Positions 1 to 8,400 of a DNA stretch of 43,885 bases are shown here, piece by piece. Location of the stretch: NCBI GenBank assembly GCA_022446825.1, contig JAKVBY010000035.1, positions 1 through 43,885 on the forward strand. The letters run 5' to 3'. The notes beneath the pieces are model-generated. The model was not told the DNA's origin, ran no database searches, and saw only the letters and a list, made by a program, of their open reading frames with translations. Each line of letters begins with the position of its first letter. The first letter of the stretch is position 1. The DNA comes from Pirellulaceae bacterium (GTDB taxonomy: Bacteria; Planctomycetota; Planctomycetia; Pirellulales; Pirellulaceae). The position numbers and the translations under genes are program-made.

Positions 1-1
1 C

Positions 2-2833
2 TTAGGGCACCTCGGAGCCAATTTGTTTTGTTGTCAACAGGATGATTTGTTGATTGCCGACCTCATGGAAAACTCGAAAATGAATTTGGGCTTCGCCTTC
101 CATTTCACGGATCATTTTGGCCAGTTTGTTGAGTTCTTGCTCGGCGGCCTGCACGCCATTTAATTCCTGTTTTCTTATTTCAATCGTCTGCTCGATACGC
201 AGTAGTTTCTGACGATTGTTCGAGGAAAGCTTTCCATTGAGTTTGCTCGTTTTCAGGAACACTTCCTGCTGTGTTAACTGCTGGATTACCAGACTTTGTT
301 CCTTGGCATATTCAGTAATTTTTTTTTGCGTTTGTGGTAGCAGCACTGGGTTGAGTTTGGTGCGGTTTTTTTGGCCGACGACCCTGACAAAGGGCGTGGT
401 GTTGATTTGGAGTTGACGTTTGAGACGCCATTCAATTTGAATTTCGAGGCCTTGGGATTCGGGACGATCACCAAACTTCAAAATGGCGTTACCGTTTTTG
501 AGCGGTTGTGGGTCTGGCAACGCGGGGGTTTTGTCTGCCGGGATAGGGCCCTCAATGGCCGTAATTTCGAATTTCAGGAGCTCCGCAGGAGGAGGGAAGT
601 CTAAGTTTAAGCGAAGTGGCCGCGACGAACGGTCCAAAGCAAGTGTGATTGGGTCGATGACCTCGGTGGGGCGTAATTGAACCACCTTTTTTTCGTCGCC
701 CGTCGCAATGCTCAGAAGGCAATTGGCAAGTTGGAAAGCGGACTCGATTTGTTTTGCGGCGGGAGACCATTGCAGCGAGAGCTGTCCGTCTCGCAAGGAT
801 AAGTCCGCAATTTCCAGGAATTTTTCGGCGAGTTCGCCACCAGTGGCTTGGATTTGCCAATCTCGGGTTGGTGACCGAGTGGGGAGTTCACGGATGCGAA
901 ATTCCAGGCCCTGGGGGGCTACTTGATCGCCACCACGCAAGTGCAGAAAGCACAGGCCTTTGTCACCAAGATGAACTTTACCCAGAATTACGGGGTTTGC
1001 ATCAGCGTCATCCCCGTCGATGCCTGGTAATCGCACTGTGGTTGGAAAGCCTTCCAGACGTACCGAAGGTTCGGAATTTGAGTCGGTGTCGGGTTCTGTT
1101 TCGGAGCCTGTGGGACCGGTTGGTTGTTCCGGCATGTCCGCAGGGGGATCGGCAGGAGTTGCGGAAATTGGCTCGGTCTCGTCTGGTGTCGGCGCCGTTG
1201 TGGTTGGTGCGGGTGCGGGTGCGGGGGTGAGTGCTGGTGCCTCTGCAGGAGCCTCTGTGTCTAAGGATTCGTCTGCGCCCGGATCCGGTTCTTCTTCTTT
1301 GGAAACCGGTGTTGCAGCGGAGAGACCAGACTCGGAGGCGGTTGTCCCAGAAGGATTGTCTGTGTGCGGGTCTGCTGCGTCCCGGACTGCGTCTACGGGC
1401 CACTCTTCAGTAGTCGCCTGTTCTTCCGGTGAAGGCCTGGATTCTGTAAGCGGGTCGCTGCGTAGACCAGCCCCTTGGTTGTGGGGTGGATCGAGGGCGA
1501 TTTGCGTTTGCTCTGTGGCAGCCTGTTCACGAGATATTAAATAAATTGCCAATCCCAATGGAAGGGCACCGCCAAAGAGGCATAACCCCGTGCCGAGGGC
1601 AATCTCTTTCCAGGATCGCGTCTTTGCCCGTTTATTTTTTGTGGCTCGGTTTTCCTGCGCAGCGGGCCGAGCCGAACGTTGCGACGGCTGATCTTCGATG
1701 ACCAAGTTCGGCAGCGGATGGGCTTGGTCTCCCGAGTCTTTCTCGCGGGACGTGCCGGTTTGGAGAGTCCTGTGACGGCCCTCGCTTTCGGTAGAGTTGC
1801 TTTCAGAAGTTGTGAAGAGTTCGCCGAAGAGGTTGTCTGTGGCCGTGATATTATTTTCCCTAGACCAGTGAGCAAACGCTGTTTCGAGGTCTTTGCACGA
1901 CTGAAATTGTTGACTGGGTTGGAGCGAAAGCATCCGCTGGCAAAGGTTCGTCAGGGGTTCCGAGAGGGGGCTTGGTAACGATTTGAGTGCACCAGAAACG
2001 TGTTCGTGATCCAAATGCTTCGTGCTGGGAGCAATCGGGGACATTCCGGTAAGCAAGTAAAAGAAGGTGCACCCCAGAGCAAGCATGTCTGCCTGAGGCT
2101 TTGATACCGGTTGGGTGAGGCCCAATGCTTCTGGAGAAAATGGCAAAGAGCCCGGGCTCGCATCTTTCTCTGGCCGGGGTTCGACCCCCAGGTAGAGGAG
2201 AGATAAACGGCCTTCTCTGTCCAGTATTAAATTGCCGGGGTGGATGGCATCGTGAGTTTGCTGATGTTGGTGAACTGAGCTCAGAGCCTTGGCGGCCTGT
2301 TGAATGCAAGCGGCGGCAATTTCTGCATTGAAACGGTCGTGCTCTTGAGACAAATCTTTGAGAGTTTTTCCTTCCAGGTGGGAGAAGGTGACGAAGTACC
2401 GTCCCTGATCTTCATTCACATCGTGGATTGGTTGGATGTGGGGGTGATCGATTGCAGCTGCGCGACGTGCACGCTCTAAAAATTTTTCGACAAGCTTAGG
2501 ATCCTGTGCATGTGACTTGGCCAAGGTGCAGAGGGTGACTTTCCGAGCCAGTTGGCTATGCGAGGCCAGAAAAATACTTCCCAGGGAATGGTAACCGAGC
2601 TGCTCCAGCAGGATGTAGTTTCCGATCTGGAGTGTGCGGGCACCGTTGAGAAAACGTATCGATTGCCATGACGTGAGTACATTTTGTCGCACGAGCTCGA
2701 TGGCAAGCTGTTTTGCGCTCTTGGCTTGACCGCCCATTTCGCTAGCGGTTTCGAGAGAGCTCTCACTTAGAATGCCGCTCGCCTTGATGTTGGCTAGCAT
2801 TGCCTGCGCTGAGCTGACCGTGGGTTTGGTCAT
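2..2833 (-). CDS. Membrane-anchored protein kinase-like protein (predicted pseudokinase)
   Basis: A complete 943-residue protein whose stop codon lies at the left edge. Residues ~70-330 follow the Ser/Thr kinase fold: a glycine-loop-like segment at ~78-90 (LGYHSLGS), a hinge, and a HPGN segment where HRDLKPxN is expected. The catalytic residues are missing. The VAIK lysine position is Cys102, the HRD Asp is Ala196 (HDAIHPGN), and the DFG Asp is Tyr214 (YLG). A basic stretch and one transmembrane helix (~410-435) follow, then a Pro/Glu/Ala/Thr-rich linker (~440-590) and an extracytoplasmic C-terminal region rich in beta strands, ending in a coiled coil (~850-915). Planctomycetes carry many Hanks-type kinases with this cytoplasmic-kinase, TM, external-domain layout. 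I infer a pseudokinase receptor or scaffold. The external domain is unrecognised. ATG start at 2833, with no clear Shine-Dalgarno. Confidence 0.85.
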   Translation of the reverse strand: MTKPTVSSAQAMLANIKASGILSESSLETASEMGGQAKSAKQLAIELVRQNVLTSWQSIRFLNGARTLQIGNYILLEQLGYHSLGSIFLASHSQLARKVTLCTLAKSHAQDPKLVEKFLERARRAAAIDHPHIQPIHDVNEDQGRYFVTFSHLEGKTLKDLSQEHDRFNAEIAAACIQQAAKALSSVHQHQQTHDAIHPGNLILDREGRLSLLYLGVEPRPEKDASPGSLPFSPEALGLTQPVSKPQADMLALGCTFFYLLTGMSPIAPSTKHLDHEHVSGALKSLPSPLSEPLTNLCQRMLSLQPSQQFQSCKDLETAFAHWSRENNITATDNLFGELFTTSESNSTESEGRHRTLQTGTSREKDSGDQAHPLPNLVIEDQPSQRSARPAAQENRATKNKRAKTRSWKEIALGTGLCLFGGALPLGLAIYLISREQAATEQTQIALDPPHNQGAGLRSDPLTESRPSPEEQATTEEWPVDAVRDAADPHTDNPSGTTASESGLSAATPVSKEEEPDPGADESLDTEAPAEAPALTPAPAPAPTTTAPTPDETEPISATPADPPADMPEQPTGPTGSETEPDTDSNSEPSVRLEGFPTTVRLPGIDGDDADANPVILGKVHLGDKGLCFLHLRGGDQVAPQGLEFRIRELPTRSPTRDWQIQATGGELAEKFLEIADLSLRDGQLSLQWSPAAKQIESAFQLANCLLSIATGDEKKVVQLRPTEVIDPITLALDRSSRPLRLNLDFPPPAELLKFEITAIEGPIPADKTPALPDPQPLKNGNAILKFGDRPESQGLEIQIEWRLKRQLQINTTPFVRVVGQKNRTKLNPVLLPQTQKKITEYAKEQSLVIQQLTQQEVFLKTSKLNGKLSSNNRQKLLRIEQTIEIRKQELNGVQAAEQELNKLAKMIREMEGEAQIHFRVFHEVGNQQIILLTTKQIGSEVP

Positions 2834-3253
2834 TTTTTTAGTCCAGTTGCGTTCGTTCGACCGGATTTATTGCTGCCAGATGAGGTGTTGACCGCCTTTG
2901 CGTTCCGTTTGGCGGTTTCAACTTTTCGCAGAATGCCCTCAATGCTAACACGATTCTGCAACTTTACACGGTGATTTTCAGGAAATACAGGATTTCACCG
3001 CTGACCTTGCCGATTAAGTGGAGTGTTCCAGCAATACGGGAAGTGCTGATTTTATGCATTGTGCTGGGTCGATGATGTGAACCAGAGACGTTGGGCATTC
3101 AATTCGACGCCACGAACGCGAACGAATACCCGCAAAACCAGTGTGGTTGGACGCACGATTCGAACACGATAGACGAGCGCGAATCTCCTCATGAGTACAA
3201 ACAAGTCACCTCGGGTAATCGCGATGTCACAAGGATGCAGCGGAGATAAAGCG
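2834..3253. other. Divergent intergenic region, no gene seen
   Basis: About 420 bases between the divergently transcribed pseudokinase gene and the BBP7 gene. It must carry both promoters, but I could not pick a convincing -35/-10 pair. Short open frames here have no recognisable product. I see no tRNA or structured RNA. Confidence 0.5.
3242..3245 (+). promoter_or_regulatory. Shine-Dalgarno deciding the BBP7 start
   Basis: GGAG eight bases before the ATG at 3254. It supports that ATG rather than the in-frame upstream ATG at 3191, and the protein from 3254 begins directly with a signal peptide. Confidence 0.6.
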
Positions 3254-4825
3254 ATGAAAATCAGAACACGCTGGATCTTCACCCTACTGGCGTTATGGGC
3301 CATGGGTGGAAATACGTTTCTGGTGGCTCAACAAATGCCGCCGATGACAGGGCCTGGAGTCAACTTGCCTGCTGCACCAGCCCAGCCAGAAAGGTTGTCT
3401 ACGGATAAAACACCAGCGACCAATCTACCGTTTTCGAGTGGCCCGGCAATGCTTCCTGGAACGCAAAACGCTCCGGCTCCCTTTGTGCCGTTGAACGGAA
3501 ATCCATCGTTTGCAAATGGTTCTCCAGGGCCCGGCTTGCCGCCGTTTCCCGCGCCAACACTCGGCATGGGACGACTGCCGGTACCTCCAGGCTATGCAAT
3601 GCCAGGGCCGGGTGCTGCCCCAGGTCCGGTCGCGCAAATGGGTTTTGCGGGTCCACCGATGGGTAACCCAATGGGTAACCCGATGATTGCACCAGCGTCT
3701 CATGTAATGGGACCAGCGCTGATGGGTGGCGCGGGGTTCTGTCCACACTGTCAAGGTGAGGGATGCCCCAATTGCATGCCGAACAATGATTTCGACTTAA
3801 GCTTTCTCAAGAGGCTCCTTCCCTACGGTGAAGGGGGAATTTGTGCACCACGCTGGTATGACTTTTTTGCGGAAGGCCTGCTCATCCAACGTGATGACGC
3901 TGGCGATAGCTTAGACCTTACGTCCGACGGCCCTCGCGGCAACGGGTTGCCCAACATTGCACTAGGCACAGACAATTTGGAGTTTGATGACGAGTACGGC
4001 TTACGTATTGGAGCCGTCTTCCAGATGGGCTTGGGAGGGTCTCTGGAAGCGACGTGGACAACCATTTTCGAACAAACCGCGACGGCGGAAGTAACTAGCG
4101 GACTCGATGAGTTATATTCCGTCTTCAGTGATTACGGCTCTGTACCTGCGCCGCCAGGCCCGCCGAATCCGTTGTTTGGTGGGTATACCGATACGGACAA
4201 TGCTGAGCTCCATCGCATTGATTACAGCACAGATTTCGACGCAATTGAACTTAATTTCCGCAAACGCTGGGTGGCACCGAATTGTCGGATCCATGGATCC
4301 TGGTTGTTAGGCGTCAAGTATTTTCAGTTAACGGAAGGATTTCGACATACGACGCTCGTGGACTATTTGGATCCAGGTAACCAGCAGGTGAACGGATTTT
4401 TAGATTACAACGTCGAGACGTTGAATGCGATGACGGGTTTTCAAACGGGCGGCGACCTGTGGGTAAGTGTCATTCCAGGCGTGCGGGCTGGCGGTTCGAT
4501 TACCGGGGGAATCTACGGTAATCATGCCAAACAAAACACGCGCATTGATGCCATGAGTTTTGCTGGTGTTCCCATCACGGAAACCTCCACCAGCGGTGTC
4601 GCCACGCTCATGGGACAAGCCAATTTTGGTGTAACTTGGCGGGTGAATTATCATTGGACGGCCCGCGTCGGATACGAGCTAATGTACATCGAAGGCGTCG
4701 CTCTGGCTCCTAATAACTTCAATACACAGGCGCCTTTTGGTGGCTCTCCTCGGGACGTCCGGATCGACACGGATGGAAACCTCTTCTATACGGGCGGCAC
4801 GGCCTCCCTCGAGTTCACCTGGTGA
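3254..4825 (+). CDS. BBP7-family outer-membrane beta-barrel protein
   Basis: 523 residues from the ATG at 3254. Residues 1-26 are a clear signal peptide (basic MKIRTR, hydrophobic core, cleavage after FLVAQ). A Pro/Gly/Met-rich low-complexity stretch (~27-155) follows, then a small cysteine cluster (CPHC and CPNC; Cys163, 166, 171, 174), and then the barrel region from about residue 190, beginning with a Trp-Tyr-Asp-Phe-Phe-Ala-Glu segment typical of planctomycete BBP7 proteins (Pfam BBP7, formerly DUF1551). The protein ends in an aromatic strand (SLEFTW), the usual C-terminal recognition signal of outer-membrane barrels. The family is abundant in planctomycetes; its function is unknown. An in-frame start at 3191 would add 21 residues and spoil the signal peptide. 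Confidence 0.85.
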   Translation: MKIRTRWIFTLLALWAMGGNTFLVAQQMPPMTGPGVNLPAAPAQPERLSTDKTPATNLPFSSGPAMLPGTQNAPAPFVPLNGNPSFANGSPGPGLPPFPAPTLGMGRLPVPPGYAMPGPGAAPGPVAQMGFAGPPMGNPMGNPMIAPASHVMGPALMGGAGFCPHCQGEGCPNCMPNNDFDLSFLKRLLPYGEGGICAPRWYDFFAEGLLIQRDDAGDSLDLTSDGPRGNGLPNIALGTDNLEFDDEYGLRIGAVFQMGLGGSLEATWTTIFEQTATAEVTSGLDELYSVFSDYGSVPAPPGPPNPLFGGYTDTDNAELHRIDYSTDFDAIELNFRKRWVAPNCRIHGSWLLGVKYFQLTEGFRHTTLVDYLDPGNQQVNGFLDYNVETLNAMTGFQTGGDLWVSVIPGVRAGGSITGGIYGNHAKQNTRIDAMSFAGVPITETSTSGVATLMGQANFGVTWRVNYHWTARVGYELMYIEGVALAPNNFNTQAPFGGSPRDVRIDTDGNLFYTGGTASLEFTW

Positions 4826-5428
4826 GCGAACGTAGCAACTTGCTCGTAGTTTTTCTCGCGATACCCGAGGCGGCGATGGGATGTTGATTGGCGCTAAGTC
4901 GCGTGGGCACAGCCAGACGGGGAGCGACAATCGTCGTTTCGCGGTCGGTGTGTCGGCAAAATAATCAAGTATTGCGACGATTCTTTAGCTGCTATTTTTC
5001 TGCAGCACTTCAAGCGCGGTAAGCCACAGCACCCGGCGAAACCGGCTGAGCTCGTGGCCGAGGTTGTCAGCCAGCCTCTTTTCTTATCCCTCCACGCAGA
5101 CAGCAGGCCGTTTTGTTGACAGGTGTTTTGTTGACATCACTCGGACGTTGATTAGAATCAACATCCAGGCCTTGTCTATTTTACCCATATTCTCCTACTA
5201 TCCAGTCTCATCCGGCATGTGCGGCCAGTTTTTTGGGGTCACCGTCAGACGATTCTAGTCGGAAATTTAGGTTGAAATAGACGAATGTCAGGCAGGAAAG
5301 TCGTGTTTAGAAGCGGTGTTTCTGCAAATTAATGGCGTTATATGTGACGCCATATTAGACTCGAAGATGCCCTTCAGAAGCATTTCAATTCGTAAGGTTT
5401 TCTACACCCCCCTAAGGGATGACCCATC
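4826..5428. other. Intergenic region with one inverted repeat
   Basis: About 600 bases between two same-strand genes. No open frame here looks like a protein and I see no RNA gene. The only structure noted is the inverted repeat at 5332-5353, listed separately. A short AGCAA/TTGCT palindrome just after the BBP7 stop is followed by a T-rich run but is too weak to call a terminator. Confidence 0.5.
5332..5353. promoter_or_regulatory. Perfect 7-bp inverted repeat upstream of the M36 protease gene
   Basis: ATGGCGT and ACGCCAT flank an 8-base AT-rich spacer, about 75 bases before the GTG start of the large protease gene. The flanks are AT-rich (AATTA on the left, ATTA on the right). It could be an operator half-site pair or a 5'-leader hairpin; I cannot distinguish these from the sequence. 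Confidence 0.3.
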
Positions 5429-8400
5429 GTGACATCACGAAAGCCACCGCGATTGCATAAAAAACGAAAGAATCGCCGACAGCGTCGCAGTTCCTGCTTG
5501 CAGGAATTCCGGCGGATCAATTTTGAGACTCTGGAAGAACGTCAACTGCTGGCGACAATCACCGATGGATTTGAATCGGTGATTGTGCGCGACACGGGTA
5601 CGTCGATTTCAACCGAGGGACCGGTTGGTGGCGAGGCCACGAACGACCCGACCCCCGGAGACGGGACGCCCGCGCAGCATGCGGAGCAATTTCGCCAGCA
5701 GCAGTATTTCCCACAGGGTGAATACCAGGGGGCGACAGACGGGTATCTAAGCCATCCAACGTCAGGAGCGCCAATTGATGTGGCGATGCGCTATCTGGAA
5801 GACCATGCGGAAGATTTTGGTCTCACGGCGAGTGACCTGGAAGATTATAGCATCTCGAGTCAGCATACCGATGCCAACAACGGCGTCACTCATATCTACT
5901 TACAACAAGAGTTCAATGGTCTTGATGTTTTTAACGCCCGCGCGAATGTAAGTGTCGATGGCCTAGGACGCGTGTTATCGGCCGGGAGCACATTTGTACC
6001 GGGTCTCGTCGACCCTGCCAATCCACAAACCGTTTCGCCTTCGATCACGGCAGTTGAAGCGGTGGAAACGTTTGCCAACACGTTTGGATTTGAAGCGGAA
6101 ACATCGACGATCGAGCAAGTGTCGCCCACGCATCACCAGTATCATTTGCTCTCACCAAGTGGTGTGTCAACGGAATCCATTCCGGCCAAATTGGAATATG
6201 TTGCAACCCCGGCAGGGTTGGAATTGGCATGGCGCATTGAGATCCAGACGACCGATCAACAGCATTGGTATGTCTCACACGTCAGCACCGGACAGAACGA
6301 AGTTCGCCACCTTATCGATTACGTGGCAAACTTTTCTTACAACGTCTTCCCCATGCCACTGGAGAGTCCGAACGATGGCGACCGGGAGATTGTGGTTGAC
6401 CCTCACGACCTCAGCGCTTCTCCCTTTGGCTGGCATGATACCAATGGCGCCCCAGGATCTGAGTTTACCGACACGCGTGGAAACAACGTGTTTGCTCAGG
6501 AAGATCATGACGGAGATGATGTGCTCGGCGCGCGCGCGTTAGGCGGTCCAGCCCTCGAATTTGATGATCCGCTTGACCTGACTCTCGATCCGCTTTCCTA
6601 TACGGAAGCGTCGGTAACGAATCTATTCTACTGGAACAATGTTATTCATGACGTCCTTTACCATTATGGATTCACTGAAGCGGCGGGGAATTTTCAAGCC
6701 ACGAATTACACCGGCCAGGGCTTGCCAGGTGATGAGGTTATAGCGGACGCGCAGGACGATTTCTTTAACGGTTCCGTAAACAACGCAAACTTTGCGACGC
6801 CGCCTGATGGGCAATCGGGGCGGATGCAGATGTTTCTCACGGACACATCCAACCCCTTCCGAGATACCGATTTGGACAATGGAGTGATTTTGCACGAATA
6901 CGGTCATGGAGTCTCGAATCGCTTAACGGGCGGTGGGCTCGATGCGGGTGCTTTGCAGGATGATCAGGCACGCTCGTTGGGTGAGGGTTGGAGTGATTTC
7001 TTTGGCTTGATGTTCACTCAATTGGAGACCGACCTTCCGGGCGACGCTTACCCGATAGGGTCCTACTCGCTGATAGGTGCGGAACCTGGTGACGAACCGC
7101 TGGGAATTCGCGATTTTCCTTATAGTTTTGATATTGAGGTTCAACCAAAAACCTGGGTTGATTATGAAGCCGGCCTGCCACGAGGTCCTCACTTCAATGG
7201 TGAAATTTGGGGGGCTGCCTTGTGGGATTTGAACTGGCTACTCATCGAAGAGTACGGTTTCGATGCCGATTTATACACGGGTACGGGTGGCAATAACCTC
7301 ACAATGCAATTGGTCATGGATGGGATGAAATTGCAGCCGGTTCAGCCCTCCTATTTGGACGCACGCGATGCCATTTTGGCTGCGGACCAGGCCATGACTG
7401 GCGGGCTCCATACCTTTGAAATCTGGACCGCATTTTCTCGCCGTGGCATGGGCTTCAGTGCGTTGGATGGCGATGGCAATGACGAAGACATTGCCCCCGC
7501 GTTCGACATGCCCGATTTCCCTTCCTCGATCACAGGGCAAGTGTTTGCGGATGAGAACATTAATGGGATTCTCGATCCCACTGAAGAGGGTGTGTCCAAT
7601 GTAACCGTGTTCATCGATAGCGATAACGACGGCTCGTTAGATCCCTTCGAACCACGAACGCAAACGGATGTGAACGGAGATTATGAATTCGTTCAGTTTA
7701 CGTCGGGTGTCTTTACCGTGGCGGCCATACTTCCCAGCGGTTTTTCACAAACCACTCCGCTTGACCCGAATTCTCATACCGTCTTTCTTGCCCCAGGTCA
7801 GACGGTGGGTGACTTGAATTTTGGTTTAGCCACCGGACAGCCTCTTTCGGACGGCGGCGTCTTTCACGATTTGAATGAAGACGGTGTGCGGGATGCGAAC
7901 GAAGAAGGACTCTCTGGCTTCTTTGTGTATGTCGATTTAAACAACAACGGCTCGGTCGATTTTAATGAGCCCTCGGATATTTCTGCCGCGGATGGTAGCT
8001 TTACGTTGGGAATTGAGGGCGAAGGTGATTTCGTCATTCGTCAACAAGCTCCAGCCGGTTGGACCCAGACTTACCCCGCCGACAATATGGGACATCTCGT
8101 GACCATTGGTCCGGGAGTTTCGGTCGGTGATTTGCAGTTCGGAAATGCAGGTCAATTAATGGACTTCGGCGATTCGCCCGCACCCTATCCCGTGACGATT
8201 GAGGAAGATGGCGCGCGGTACGGTTTTCTCGCCGGGTTTCAACTAGGGGCTTTGCTGGACGGGGAAGGTAACGGGGTTCACACGGTCAATTCCGATGGTG
8301 ACGATACGAACAGCCTCCCGGATGAGGATGGAGTCGTCGTGTCCAATCTGTTTGTCGGCCAATCAGCCACCGCCGATGTGACAGTCAATATCGGTAATTA

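Noticed and set aside
5064..5258. Small plus-strand open frame in the BBP7-M36 spacer
   Set aside because: No ribosome site, no recognisable features and atypical composition; probably chance.
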